DNA from: Gammaproteobacteria bacterium
GTDB lineage: Bacteria; Pseudomonadota; Gammaproteobacteria; Pseudomonadales; Pseudohongiellaceae
DNA: 64,000 nucleotides
Direction: 5' to 3'
NCBI GenBank assembly: GCA_029244985.1
Contig: JAQWQD010000024.1
Location: forward strand, 62,001 to 126,000
Made by a program: the position numbers and the translations under genes. Positions 26,949 to 36,628 of the stretch are shown here, in pieces. The notes beneath the pieces are model-generated. The model saw only the letters and a program-made list of their open reading frames with translations. It ran no database searches and was not told the origin of the DNA. Numbering within the stretch: the first letter of the stretch is position 1; each line of letters begins with the position of its first letter.

Positions 26949-27441
26949 GTTTCTACCTTTTGCTTTAATTAGTATTACTACTCGGTATTACGAGATCAAT
27001 GATATAACCATAAATAACTCCGTATTGTCTAGGGTTCAGGCTTATTGTACCGAGGACCGAGACCGCCCATTTCCGACTTGAAAAGGCCCTGAATTTCGTT
27101 CCTTATTAGCCATATACTCCACTATTTCGCGCCATTTTCGTCTGGAATCACAAAGCGTCTCTCTCAAATCTGAGCAGGATTCCACCGGGGCAATTTGTAA
27201 CATTTCGCAACGCTGAATATTATTACGAGCAGCTGTTTGAATTTCTGCATTCATTCCACCCCAATTCTTGAGCTCCTCGTCACTGTGATTCTCTCAATGA
27301 CCGAACTACTGTCCGAAGAATAGAGTTTTCCTGATGAGCGATGAAAAGATTACTAGGAAGATATAGGGTGAGATATTCAGGGTATAAAGATCTCTATTGC
27401 TCTAACGTTTTCTCTTGGCAGTTTTTACATTAACCAATTTA
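26949..27441. other. Intergenic stretch with one doubtful small frame
   Basis: This 493-bp gap holds a 70-codon minus-strand frame (27042-27254) with Cys-rich, charged sequence and a GGGGTGG purine run close to its ATG. It has no signal peptide or family resemblance and I do not annotate it as a gene. I see no hairpin or RNA gene here. Confidence 0.35.
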
Positions 27442-28611
27442 TTAGTGATTGACTGATTCTCTTGTTTTATCCAACTTGCGATAAAGAAACTTGCGCATAG
27501 GTGTTTCTACCCATTTGTAGATAAGGTGCGACATACCGAGCAAAACAAAAACCAGCAAAAGGAGATGCACGGGAAATGGCATCGATTGAGGCAAAATATC
27601 CCAGAACTGCATCATCTCCATGAGCGGCCAATGAAAACAATAAAGGACATAGCTAATACCCCCGGCCCACAAGCAAAATTTGTAAGCCACTCCTCGGGGG
27701 TACCAATGAGAGCGTGCCATAGTAAACACTAAGGACGTAACAGCGGGAACTGCAAGAAAAAACATGCTGTACTGATAGGGCACAAAATTTTCACCAATGA
27801 TATTGATTGCGACGTAGACGAGCATGAAGAGAAATAAAGGTAGTAGATTCGATTTTCTATCGGTCGTTAATGCAGGCATGAGCGCGAAGGCCTTAAACAG
27901 CAACATGCCGAATATAAACTCCAAGCCCCGGATAGCTGGGTTCGTATAAACCGATACATTCAGGTTCATTACGTCGTAACGTTCAACGTCAGGAAGAAAA
28001 TATTGAATCAAGCCAAACTGCAGCGCATAACCAAAGATAAATGCGATTATGATTCGACGCATTGTATTTGCTGGCTTCAGCAAGAAGAGAAGAATCGGGA
28101 ATGCAAGGTAAAAATAAATCTCTAATACCAGAGACCACAGTGGACCATTAAACACTAGCTTCAGAGTTTCAATGCTACTTATCGATTGGGTGAATGTTAA
28201 ATGCCGAATAGTTGCAAGAGTCCAGAAACTGTTGTCTTTTACTTGTGGCAAATCATAGGAAATTTCAAACGGACGTCTCACTTCTGTAAAAAACTGATCG
28301 CCAAGTGTATTAAATCCAATAACTACAAAAAGTGCTGATACTAATACCGCCAAGAAGTAACCGGGATAGATCCTAATAAATCGATGCACATAAAAACGCT
28401 TATAGTCTTCAGCGGAATCAAGGCTAGGATAATTGTAAGCCATGATAAAACCGCTCAAGACAAAGAACCATGAAAGAGCAGTAGTGCCGAACGAACCATA
28501 GATTACGAAATGACCAAAAAGTATTTCGTAGTGAACAAGAACAACAAAGAGCGCCGCAATAAGCCGAAACATATCCAGAATAGGAATGATTTGCTTATTG
28601 CTAACATTCAT
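27442..28611 (-). CDS. Membrane acyltransferase (acyltransferase 3 / OafA-like)
   Basis: A 389-residue integral membrane protein with about ten helices. The N-terminal ILDMFRLIAALFVVLVHYE with its helix-1 His is the hallmark of the acyltransferase-3 family, and FGTTALSWFFVLSGFIMAY follows. The family O-acetylates or O-acylates sugars of cell-surface polymers. No C-terminal SGNH domain is present. It lies 48 bp downstream of the GMC oxidoreductase gene but belongs to an unrelated pathway. Confidence 0.88.
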   Translation of the reverse strand: MNVSNKQIIPILDMFRLIAALFVVLVHYEILFGHFVIYGSFGTTALSWFFVLSGFIMAYNYPSLDSAEDYKRFYVHRFIRIYPGYFLAVLVSALFVVIGFNTLGDQFFTEVRRPFEISYDLPQVKDNSFWTLATIRHLTFTQSISSIETLKLVFNGPLWSLVLEIYFYLAFPILLFLLKPANTMRRIIIAFIFGYALQFGLIQYFLPDVERYDVMNLNVSVYTNPAIRGLEFIFGMLLFKAFALMPALTTDRKSNLLPLFLFMLVYVAINIIGENFVPYQYSMFFLAVPAVTSLVFTMARSHWYPRGVAYKFCLWAGGISYVLYCFHWPLMEMMQFWDILPQSMPFPVHLLLLVFVLLGMSHLIYKWVETPMRKFLYRKLDKTRESVNH

Positions 28612-28659
28612 AGAGAAAAACTACTGCAGTTGAATTGCTGAACAATTATAACCGGTGAT

Positions 28660-30363
28660 TTATCCGACAATTGAACGCCAATTGTTTACCAGATACTCGG
28701 CTGTTCGCCAAGAAAGAGCCTGCACCGTAAGTGTTGGATTGCGCGACCCACTAGTTCCCATGACAGAAGCGCCGAGTATTCCCAAATTGGGTGCTTCATG
28801 AGCAAATCCCCAGCGATCGACTACATTGGTTTCACTGTTATCACCCATGCGCGTTCCGCCATAAGCATGAGTTGAAGCGCCCATAGCATTTCCTAGGCCC
28901 GTTCTAACAATTTCAATGGCGCCGGCTTCTCGATACCATTCTTCCATTCTTTCTTGAGAGAAAGCAGTAACCTTTTTTTCATTATCGTGATAATAAGCAG
29001 TGATTCGGGTTACTGGGAACCCCATGGGATCTTTAACAATAGGATCTAGATCCAGATAATTATCTTCATAAGGAAGCGTCGTTTTTTGGAGATAAGCAGT
29101 ATTAGCCCTATCAGCATTTTCCATAATAAATTTTTTCCAATCCGAACCCCAGTTCCGAACTCTGCCAAAAGTGCTCATTTTAGCTGCACTCATGGGTTTT
29201 CTATCTGTGTGTACCCAAAGATTGGCACCACCTATAAAATCCATATCCGCGTGATCGAAATTGTCATCAGCCCAATCATCAATAGCCACACCTTGCGCTG
29301 GCAATCCATACCAATTGCGCAAGTCATTGGGAAACAAGGCCAGCACAGGGGATCCCTGGTGATGACTTAAGTAGTGTCTGCCTACCTGGCCAGAATTATT
29401 TACTAAGCCATTAGGGAATGCGCGAGATTTGGAAAGTTGTAAGAGACGAACATTTTCATACGCATAACTTGCCATTAGAACTACATCCGCTGGCTGGAAA
29501 AAAGATTCGCTTCCTTTTACATAATCGACACCAGTTACTTTGCCATTGTTATCTGTGACGATGTTGGTGACACGAGCAAAAGTAACTACGTCTAAGTTGC
29601 CAGAATCAATGGCCTTTGGAATGGTAGTAAACGCAGTAGAACTTTTCGCCTGCACATGACAGCCACCTTTATTGCAAAACCCATGATACTGACAAGGTGG
29701 TCGACCATCATAAAGCTCACTAGTTATCGCAGCCGGTCCTTGGAAAGGATTCCAATCGAGTTTGCGGGCAGCGTCCCCCATCAATTCTGTAAATGGAGAC
29801 GAACGAAGCGGGCGCATGGGGTATTCGTTTTGGCGCTCTCCTTCAAATATGTTACCAGCTTTGTTAATAGACCCTTTGACATTGCCAGCCTGTCCGGATA
29901 TCCCAACTGAATACTCGACTTTTTCATAAAACGGTTCTAGCTCTTCATAGCCAAAAGGCCAATCTTCAACTGTAGAACCTACAGGAATCCGATCTGCCCC
30001 ATAACGCTTTCGGGTAGCACTGACGACAGTGAAATCCCATGGATTAAGTCGCCAGCTCTGGGCCCAATAATGCATGGTCGTGCCGCCAACAGCATTCATC
30101 ATGGGATGACCACCCTGTACCGCTTTATCATTTGAAGTAGCCCGCACTGTAGGCGCTTCGGTGGCCGCTTTTTGAACTGCCTGGGGCCAATTGCGCGCAC
30201 CATTACGTAACTCATCTGGCGCAAAATCTCTTGGACTTAACCAACCACCAGCCTCTAGGCCAATTACTTTTAACCCCGCATTAGTTAAAGGTAAAGCGGC
30301 GACTCCTCCAGCAGCACCCATACCTACAATGACTACATCTGTTTTAGGAAGGTTCTTAGGCAT
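28660..30363 (-). CDS. GMC-family FAD oxidoreductase (gluconate 2-dehydrogenase large-subunit-like)
   Basis: A 567-residue FAD enzyme of the glucose-methanol-choline family. The dinucleotide-binding motif VIVGMGAAGGVAALPL is at residues 11-26, and the C-terminal DNSETNVVDRWGFAHEAPNL and SRNPTLTVQALSWRTAEYL segments hold the conserved GMC active-site region. It overlaps the small-subunit gene by 8 bp, as in gluconate 2-dehydrogenase-like membrane sugar dehydrogenases. It probably oxidises a sugar or alcohol and is exported with its Tat-signal partner. A dedicated cytochrome c subunit is not adjacent. Confidence 0.85.
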   Translation of the reverse strand: MPKNLPKTDVVIVGMGAAGGVAALPLTNAGLKVIGLEAGGWLSPRDFAPDELRNGARNWPQAVQKAATEAPTVRATSNDKAVQGGHPMMNAVGGTTMHYWAQSWRLNPWDFTVVSATRKRYGADRIPVGSTVEDWPFGYEELEPFYEKVEYSVGISGQAGNVKGSINKAGNIFEGERQNEYPMRPLRSSPFTELMGDAARKLDWNPFQGPAAITSELYDGRPPCQYHGFCNKGGCHVQAKSSTAFTTIPKAIDSGNLDVVTFARVTNIVTDNNGKVTGVDYVKGSESFFQPADVVLMASYAYENVRLLQLSKSRAFPNGLVNNSGQVGRHYLSHHQGSPVLALFPNDLRNWYGLPAQGVAIDDWADDNFDHADMDFIGGANLWVHTDRKPMSAAKMSTFGRVRNWGSDWKKFIMENADRANTAYLQKTTLPYEDNYLDLDPIVKDPMGFPVTRITAYYHDNEKKVTAFSQERMEEWYREAGAIEIVRTGLGNAMGASTHAYGGTRMGDNSETNVVDRWGFAHEAPNLGILGASVMGTSGSRNPTLTVQALSWRTAEYLVNNWRSIVG

Positions 30364-31102
30364 TTTTGCCCCCTCCCCTATTTGTCATCTCGATATTACT
30401 GGCCATCTTAGTATAAGTTTCGTGGTCATAGGCGGATTGATGATTTGGGGCGAGATCAGCACCCTGCGCAACGTCAGTTTCAGAAGCGCTCAATCGAATC
30501 CCTGGATATTGAACCATGTCCCAGCCGACAAAATTTTGGTTGCCACCATAATAAGGATCACAAAATGTGCCATCAATAGTGTGGCTGCGAACCATATTAA
30601 AAAATTCGCTTCCACTAGGCGCGCAACCTACAACCTTATTACTTTGAACTGCAAGTAGGATAGAATTTTGATGGTCCTTAATTAGCGCGGGAAACGCTTT
30701 CCCCCTGGTTATCTTAGAATAGCGATTAATAGCTTCCAAGCTCACCATGTAATTTTCACGTACCGATTTATTGTGGCTCGACAATGCACGGTCAATGTAA
30801 TGTACTGCCCTTGCTTCGTATGCACCAGGACCATTTTCATCCGAAGGAATTAAGCAATCACAAATTGCTTCCAAGGTTTCAGCTTCTTCAGCTGTTAGAA
30901 CTTCCAAGGCTTCTCTAGTTATCGGGCTAGAGGGGGAATTTCTAGCGGCAGAATCTTGTGCAATTACATTTGATGCCCCACCAGTTCCCATAGCTACAGC
31001 ACCGACTATACCCGCACTCTTCAGTAGGTTTCGCCGAGAAGAGTCGATAGACTGATCCGTCACGTGTTTGTCATTATTTTTATTCGGGTTCTTACGAGCC
31101 AT
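30356..31102 (-). CDS. Tat-exported gluconate 2-dehydrogenase subunit 3-like protein
   Basis: A 248-residue protein with a twin-arginine signal (SSRRNLLKSAGIVGAVAMG, RR at residues 23-24). The mature part resembles the gamma subunit family of gluconate 2-dehydrogenase (ALEVLTAEEAETLEAICDC followed by DENGPGAYEARAVHYIDRAL). The subunit carries its FAD partner through the Tat system. AAAGGAGATTGCT before the ATG is an excellent ribosome site, and the gene's end overlaps the GMC gene start by 8 bp. Confidence 0.83.
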   Translation of the reverse strand: MARKNPNKNNDKHVTDQSIDSSRRNLLKSAGIVGAVAMGTGGASNVIAQDSAARNSPSSPITREALEVLTAEEAETLEAICDCLIPSDENGPGAYEARAVHYIDRALSSHNKSVRENYMVSLEAINRYSKITRGKAFPALIKDHQNSILLAVQSNKVVGCAPSGSEFFNMVRSHTIDGTFCDPYYGGNQNFVGWDMVQYPGIRLSASETDVAQGADLAPNHQSAYDHETYTKMASNIEMTNRGGGKNA

Positions 31103-31247
31103 AGCAATCTCCTTTGGATCGATCTTTTGAGCGTAGCAAATATCAGAAAATCTGTATACGGCTCGCCAAGCGTTGGTCCATAGGCAGCTAATCGAGGGAT
31201 GCTAAGAGGAAAACGCTAGAGATATAAAGCCGGTATGACAGATGAAA

Positions 31248-32252
31248 TTATTTAACTTCCCAAGTATGCCCGCTATGAAGTAGCGATTTAAGAGAGCTTT
31301 TTTCAATCCGTGCCTTTTGGACCAGTTCTTGGGAATCTTCTACAAACGAGGTCTTTTCTTCGCGATAAATCACACCCACTGCTACCGGAAAATCTGGACC
31401 CGTCATCGTTGCGAGAAGTTGTGCTTGAATCTTGTGGGTTTCGTCGTGGACAAGCAGTTTGCCTTCATTACCAGCAACCGACACAACTTCAAGTTCTAGG
31501 GAATCTCTATTAAGCGTAATACCCTTTTCGCTTTCCTTACCAAAAATAATCGGTTGCCCATGGCTAAGTTCGACTCGAAAATCTGGAGCAATCTTCTTAT
31601 CTTTTACTTGTTCAAATATACCGTCGTTATAAATCGGACAGTTTTGTAATATTTCGATAAATGAAGCACCTCGGTGGTCGTGCCCACGTTTCACTACTTC
31701 TGTTAAGTGCTTTGCTTCCGTGTCTATTGAACGAGAAATAAATGTGCTTCCTGAGCCCAATGCAACCAGACAAGGTGACAAAGGTGAATCAATTGATCCA
31801 GTAGGTGACGATGGCGAACGAGTCCCTACTTGAGAAGTTGGAGAGTATTGGCCTTTGGTTAGCCCGTAGATTTCATTGTTAAACAACAATATGTTCAAAT
31901 CTACATTGCGGCGAATCACATGCATCATGTGATTACCACCGATACTGAACCCATCACCATCACCGGTAATTACCCACACATCCAGTTCTGGGTTCGCTAA
32001 CTTAACACCGGTTGCAATCGCTGGCGCCCGGCCATGAATCGTGTGAAAGCCAAAAGTGTTCATGTAATAAGGAAAACGCGAGGAACAACCGATACCTGAA
32101 ACGAAGACTTGGTTTTCTTTTGGCGTATCTAATCTCGGCATAAGTTTCTGAATTGTTTTAAGAATCGCATAATCACCACAGCCAGGACACCAGCGAACCT
32201 CCTGGTCCGAGGCGAAGTCTTTTAAAGTTAAGGTTGGAAGTGCTTGATTCAT
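31248..32252 (-). CDS. korB: 2-oxoacid:ferredoxin oxidoreductase, beta subunit
   Basis: A 334-residue thiamine-diphosphate-binding subunit. The motifs are WCPGCGDYAIL, GIGCSSRFP, the ThDP motif GDGDGFSIGGNH and NNEIYGLTKGQ. I place the start at the ATG at 32252. A TTG nine bases upstream (32261) would overlap the alpha-gene stop. Together with the alpha subunit it converts a 2-oxoacid, usually 2-oxoglutarate, plus CoA to acyl-CoA, CO2 and reduced ferredoxin. The symbol follows the alpha-gene architecture; the true substrate could be another 2-oxoacid. Confidence 0.88.
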   Translation of the reverse strand: MNQALPTLTLKDFASDQEVRWCPGCGDYAILKTIQKLMPRLDTPKENQVFVSGIGCSSRFPYYMNTFGFHTIHGRAPAIATGVKLANPELDVWVITGDGDGFSIGGNHMMHVIRRNVDLNILLFNNEIYGLTKGQYSPTSQVGTRSPSSPTGSIDSPLSPCLVALGSGSTFISRSIDTEAKHLTEVVKRGHDHRGASFIEILQNCPIYNDGIFEQVKDKKIAPDFRVELSHGQPIIFGKESEKGITLNRDSLELEVVSVAGNEGKLLVHDETHKIQAQLLATMTGPDFPVAVGVIYREEKTSFVEDSQELVQKARIEKSSLKSLLHSGHTWEVK

Positions 32253-32257
32253 GCCTA

Positions 32258-34135
32258 TCAATCCAGTTCTTGATACTTTTCGTGAATTGCCGCCAAGATT
32301 TCCCCTATCTTGAAAGGCTGACCTGCTACTTTGTTTACACCATCGGCGCAGATTAGAAACTCCGAACGTATCGTTCTAATAAATTGCCCCGAATTCATCT
32401 CCGGTACAATAACCGCATCAAAATTCGCCAGAAGCTCACCAAGATTACTAGGCATGGGAGCCAGATAACGTACTTGAATATGTGAAACATCTAAGCCCTC
32501 AGCGACAGCTCTTTTTACTGCCTGATGAATGGCACCAAAAGTTGAGCCCCAACCAACCACTGCAAGCCTGCCACTGCTATTACCATAACAAACTTCCTGT
32601 AAAGGTATATCGCTAGCTATACCATCGACTTTGGCTTTTCGCAGATTTGTCATTTTTTGATGATTGTCAGGATCGTATGAGATATCCCCTGTATCATAGC
32701 TGCGCTCAATACCCCCTATCCGATGTTCTAAGCCTGGCGTACCTGGTTTAGCCCAAACTCTCGCGAGGGTTTCTTCATTTCGAATTGATGGTTTGAATTC
32801 TGTAGGATCGTCATAGTGTTTAACTGGGAATGATGGCAGTGAGTCAACAGCTGGAATTTTCCAGGGCTCAGCCGCGTTTGCCAGGTAACCATCGGACAAG
32901 AGCATGACTGGCGTCATGTATTTTGTGGCGATACGCACCGCTTCCATGGCGACATCAAAGCAATCAATCGAAGTGGATGCGGCGATAACAGGGATCGGAG
33001 TGTCACCATGACGACCAAACAGCGCCATATTATAATCAGATTGTTCTGTCTTGGTAGGCAAGCCGGTCGATGGCCCACCCCTCTGAGTGTTAACAACAAT
33101 CAGCGGTAGTTCAGAAGCTGCTGCTAGAGCTATACCTTCTGCCTTTAAAGCAATACCCGGCCCAGCGCTGGAAGTAATCCCTAGAGATCCAGCGAAAGAT
33201 CCACCGATGGCCGCACAAACGGCTGCAATTTCATCCTCTGCTTGAAAAGTATTTACCCTGAACTCTTTGAGGTTAGTGAGTTCATGTAAAAGGTTAGATG
33301 CAGGAGTAATTGGATAGGAAGCAAACAATAAATCAATGTCTGCCATTTCCGAACCAGCAACTAACCCCCAAGCCAAAGCCTGGGTACCAGTAACATTCCT
33401 ATAGATACCAGGTGAAACTTTTGCTTTTGGAACTTTATAGACATGAATACCCGCTGGCAGATCTGCAGTTTCTCCATAGATATGCCCAGCATTTAGTGCC
33501 GCAATATTTGAGTCCGCAATAGCCGGCTTACTTGCAAACTTTGTTTGCAGGCTTTCTATTGTGGCAGATCGATCTCGGTCAAATAACCACATTACCAAAC
33601 CAAGCGTCCACATGTTCTTACAGCGCAATGCTTCTTTATGACTAAGCCCGAAAGGCTCAACCGCAGCAAGTACTTGTTTATGAATATCGATATTTAATAT
33701 TCGATAAGCAGCCAGGCTGCCATCTTCCAAGGGGTGCGATTCGTATTTGGCTTTTGATAGATTTTTTGCAGTAAACGCGCCGCTATCTACAATAATTAAT
33801 CCTCCAGTAACAAGATTGCCAATATTAGTAACTAGCGCAGCAGGATTCATCGCGACCAATACATCGACGGCGTCGCCTGCGGTGGTAACGTCTTCAGCAC
33901 CGAAATAAATCTGAAAAGCAGAAACACCGAAAGTCGCACCAACAGGCGCTCTAATTTCTGCAGGAAAATCTGGAAAGGTAGAGAGATCGTTACCGTAGAG
34001 CGCTGTAGCTTGAGTAAAGTTGGAGCCGGTTAACTGCATGCCATCACCAGAATCACCAGCAAAGCGCACTACTACGTCGACGACTTCATTCTTGTCGAGG
34101 TGGTGCTCGTCTAATTTTTCTTCTGCTAGTTCCAT
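32258..34135 (-). CDS. korA: 2-oxoacid:ferredoxin oxidoreductase, fused gamma-alpha subunit
   Basis: A 625-residue protein. Residues 15-200 form the gamma domain (FAGDSGDGMQLTGSNF, APVGATFGVSAFQ), and residues 230-600 the alpha domain (SYPITPASNLLHEL, TSSAGPGIALKAEGI, NTQRGGPSTGLPT). The gamma-alpha fusion is the KorA arrangement in aerobic bacteria. It ends 5 bp before the beta-gene ATG, so both are one operon. A ferredoxin gene is not adjacent. The reaction is cytosolic. Confidence 0.9.
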   Translation of the reverse strand: MELAEEKLDEHHLDKNEVVDVVVRFAGDSGDGMQLTGSNFTQATALYGNDLSTFPDFPAEIRAPVGATFGVSAFQIYFGAEDVTTAGDAVDVLVAMNPAALVTNIGNLVTGGLIIVDSGAFTAKNLSKAKYESHPLEDGSLAAYRILNIDIHKQVLAAVEPFGLSHKEALRCKNMWTLGLVMWLFDRDRSATIESLQTKFASKPAIADSNIAALNAGHIYGETADLPAGIHVYKVPKAKVSPGIYRNVTGTQALAWGLVAGSEMADIDLLFASYPITPASNLLHELTNLKEFRVNTFQAEDEIAAVCAAIGGSFAGSLGITSSAGPGIALKAEGIALAAASELPLIVVNTQRGGPSTGLPTKTEQSDYNMALFGRHGDTPIPVIAASTSIDCFDVAMEAVRIATKYMTPVMLLSDGYLANAAEPWKIPAVDSLPSFPVKHYDDPTEFKPSIRNEETLARVWAKPGTPGLEHRIGGIERSYDTGDISYDPDNHQKMTNLRKAKVDGIASDIPLQEVCYGNSSGRLAVVGWGSTFGAIHQAVKRAVAEGLDVSHIQVRYLAPMPSNLGELLANFDAVIVPEMNSGQFIRTIRSEFLICADGVNKVAGQPFKIGEILAAIHEKYQELD

Positions 34136-34304
34136 AATCAGTCACGTTTACTGGGAAATCAGTAGTTCTAATCTCATAAAGTTTGGAGAGACAATTGTCA
34201 GATACGCATTTTTCCGGTGTTTCTGAACTTGTTTTCGCCGGTAGCAAACAGTTTCAGACGCTCTATGGTCAAAAAAGAGGCAGGATTCTATCAGATTAAT
34301 GAAA

Positions 34305-34331
34305 GCGGGTCGTACTATATCAACGACCCGC
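34305..34331 (-). terminator. Hairpin after the NHL propeller gene
   Basis: GCGGGTCGT (34305-34313) pairs perfectly with ACGACCCGC (34323-34331). It lies 9 bp past the stop of the gene at 34340-35260. The minus-strand tail TTTCATTAATC is only moderately T-rich. Confidence 0.6.
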
Positions 34332-34339
34332 CCTAAGGC

Positions 34340-35260
34340 TTACTGCTTGATAAATTTACGAATTATGCTGCCTTCACCACCTTCACCACCGGTAACTTCG
34401 CCTGTGTAGACGTTGCCTTGGGCATCGACAACAACACCTTCTGGCTCAGACCCTTCGATGAAACCCATAACTGTGCCGTCCTCAGCACTCCCATAAGTGA
34501 CACCGCGAAGCTGTTGGTAATCTGCGACATAAAGAATGTCATTTTGATCAATAAAAATGCCACTTGGACGTCCAAATTGATCCCATTCCGTTAAATACTC
34601 GCCATCTTGAGTGAAGATTTGAATACGCAAATTAGCGCGATCTCCAACCAGCACTCTACCTCTTCTATCTATAACGATAGTATGCGGTAGATTAAATTCT
34701 CCCGGTCCTGCTCCTCGTTTACCCCATTCCATGAGATACCGGCCGTCTTTGTCATATTTCACAATACGGTTGTTCGAGTGGCCGTCGGCTACAAAGAAAG
34801 TGCCATCCTCAGCCTGAGCAACATCCGCTGGACCATTAAAGGTAGTTGGACCGACACCAGTAAATCCTCGCGCGCCAAAACGCTGCAGAATATGGCCAGT
34901 AGTATCAATTTTTGTAATTGTATGGCCAAGTTGAGGATTAAAGTCCGTAGCCCAAAAAGTATCGCCGTCTGGAGTGGCCCGAAAACCATGAGGTGTTGCC
35001 ACCCATTGCGGCCCGCCGAATGAATCCACCAGATTACCTTCTGGATCAAATTTTAAAACAGGTGGGTCCGCACGGTGAAATGCATAAATAAATCCATCCG
35101 CATCGATAGTGACATTTGGCACCTGCCCCCATTCAATACCCTCCGGAAGTGGCTTCGGCCAATCAGGGTCCAGTACATAGTCCTGTGCAACCACGACACC
35201 TGTTTGGAATAGTGATAATACAAATAATGCTGAAACTAAATATTTTTTACTCAGAATCAT
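34340..35260 (-). CDS. Exported NHL-repeat propeller (peptidyl-amidating-lyase-like)
   Basis: A 306-residue exported protein. The ATG at 35260 begins a signal peptide ending VVAQD and has GGAG upstream; the longer frame to 35323 adds a basic stretch without export features. It has six NHL-like propeller blades, each with a 'RIVKYDKDGRYLMEWG' type strand, such as LKFDPEGNLVDSFG and IQIFTQDGEYLTEW. It resembles the peptidyl-alpha-hydroxyglycine alpha-amidating lyase domain, but catalytic residues cannot be confirmed here. A second such protein is at 46474-47649. Confidence 0.75.
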   Translation of the reverse strand: MILSKKYLVSALFVLSLFQTGVVVAQDYVLDPDWPKPLPEGIEWGQVPNVTIDADGFIYAFHRADPPVLKFDPEGNLVDSFGGPQWVATPHGFRATPDGDTFWATDFNPQLGHTITKIDTTGHILQRFGARGFTGVGPTTFNGPADVAQAEDGTFFVADGHSNNRIVKYDKDGRYLMEWGKRGAGPGEFNLPHTIVIDRRGRVLVGDRANLRIQIFTQDGEYLTEWDQFGRPSGIFIDQNDILYVADYQQLRGVTYGSAEDGTVMGFIEGSEPEGVVVDAQGNVYTGEVTGGEGGEGSIIRKFIKQ

Positions 35261-35478
35261 GATTCGCTCCGTTCTTTTTATTATAAAGTAATTAATTGGC
35301 TTATTATGAATACAGTCGATCATCAGTGCATGAATAATGAATCTTTTCTCTCACTGTTTTAATACCGCGGATTAGCTAGCTTACACGTATCAGGCCGCGA
35401 CAACCAGATTGTAACCGACGGGAATCGCTGATCACTGCGTATAGATAAATGACACTTTAAATGTACAGGACAAACAGG

Positions 35479-35991
35479 ATGCAAAAGTTAATATTAGCAA
35501 TTAGCGTTAGTATTTTGGGCCTCTGTGGTTCGGCTTCGGCAGCGGATGATAGTAATTCGAGCCTCGTTGCCATGGAAGATCTCGACAGCAATGGTGATGG
35601 AGTAATCAGTTTTGTTGAGTTTCAGGCGAGTCATAATGGCAGCCTGGCCCGCTTTGATACGGATCTGAATGATGTGTTGACTCTAGATGAGTTTCTCAAT
35701 GCCCAACCCTCTCGCGGGCCTCGTTCTGGAAGCCGCGGGAAACGTATGCGTGAAAGAATGACTGAGCGAGCAATTGGTCGATTTCATGCTATGGATACTG
35801 ATGATGACGAAGTTGTCACTCTTGCCGAATTTCAGGAAGCAAATTTCGAACGCATCGATAGCGATAAGGATGGAGTATTGAGCGTAGCGGAAATGAAAGA
35901 CCAGCGACGCGAACCACGAAGATCTCGCCGAGACCTCAAGAGTAATGGTAGAACTATGAACAGGGACGGAGGACAATCGTCAACGATCTAA
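35479..35991 (+). CDS. Exported EF-hand calcium-binding protein
   Basis: A 170-residue exported protein. I prefer the ATG at 35479 (preceded by AGGA at eight bases) over the ATG 18 bases upstream; its signal peptide ends ASAAD. Four EF-hand-like loops are seen: DSNGDGVISFVE (canonical), DTDLNDVLTLDE, DTDDDEVVTLAE and DSDKDGVLSVAE (canonical). The basic Arg-rich tail follows the fourth loop. It is 28 bp upstream of the ECF sigma gene and probably belongs to the same transcript. Confidence 0.82.
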   Translation: MQKLILAISVSILGLCGSASAADDSNSSLVAMEDLDSNGDGVISFVEFQASHNGSLARFDTDLNDVLTLDEFLNAQPSRGPRSGSRGKRMRERMTERAIGRFHAMDTDDDEVVTLAEFQEANFERIDSDKDGVLSVAEMKDQRREPRRSRRDLKSNGRTMNRDGGQSSTI

Positions 35992-36019
35992 ATAAAAGTG
36001 TTAAAAGCTTCAAAACCCA

Positions 36020-36589
36020 ATGACCGACGAAGAATTGATGCAAGCAATTTGCAATGGGGATCAGGACGCCTATCAAACTGTTGTGAAACAGCATCTAAAA
36101 TCCATTAGTCATTACGCCTTTAGAATCTTGGATGATCAAAGAGAAACTGAAGACATAACCCAGGAGGCTTTCTTAAAACTTTGGATAAATGCGGAGAAGT
36201 GGCAGCCAGAAAAAGCAAAACTATCAACGTGGCTGCACCGAATAACTCATAACCTTTGTATAGACTACTTAAGAAAACATAGAAACATACAAACACAGGA
36301 AAATGTTGAGGAAGAAAATGAAAAACGAACGGACTGGCGAGACAGTCACGCTGACGGCGAAGAAGAACGGCTACAGGAATTACGGTTAAAAACTGCGGTC
36401 AATAGTCTTCCGGAGAATCAACGCAGCGCTCTAATGCTGTGTCACTACTCTGGATTCTCTAATAAAGAGGCCGCTGTTATCATGAATATCTCTGTCAAAG
36501 CTCTGGAATCAGCAATAGCTAGAGCAAAGCGCTCTTTGCGCAAACAACTGAGTGACGCTAATAGCGCCCAAAGCGAGGAAAAAGCATGA
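36020..36589 (+). CDS. ECF-type RNA polymerase sigma factor
   Basis: A 189-residue sigma-70 family protein with region 2 (residues ~10-75, DDQRETEDITQEAFLKLW) and region 4 (residues ~125-175, LPENQRSALMLCHYSGFSNK then ALESAIARAKRSLRK). It has the ECF layout without regions 1 and 3. The following two genes encode an anti-sigma-like membrane protein and a periplasmic metal-sensor-like protein, so this is a self-contained envelope-signalling unit. Confidence 0.92.
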   Translation: MTDEELMQAICNGDQDAYQTVVKQHLKSISHYAFRILDDQRETEDITQEAFLKLWINAEKWQPEKAKLSTWLHRITHNLCIDYLRKHRNIQTQENVEEENEKRTDWRDSHADGEEERLQELRLKTAVNSLPENQRSALMLCHYSGFSNKEAAVIMNISVKALESAIARAKRSLRKQLSDANSAQSEEKA

Positions 36590-36628
36590 CTTCGGAATTA
36601 TCCTAATCCCTAAGTCAAGCATAATGAG

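Noticed and set aside
27042-27254. 70-codon minus-strand frame
   Set aside because: No domain, export signal or neighbour support; kept only as a note in the intergenic entry.
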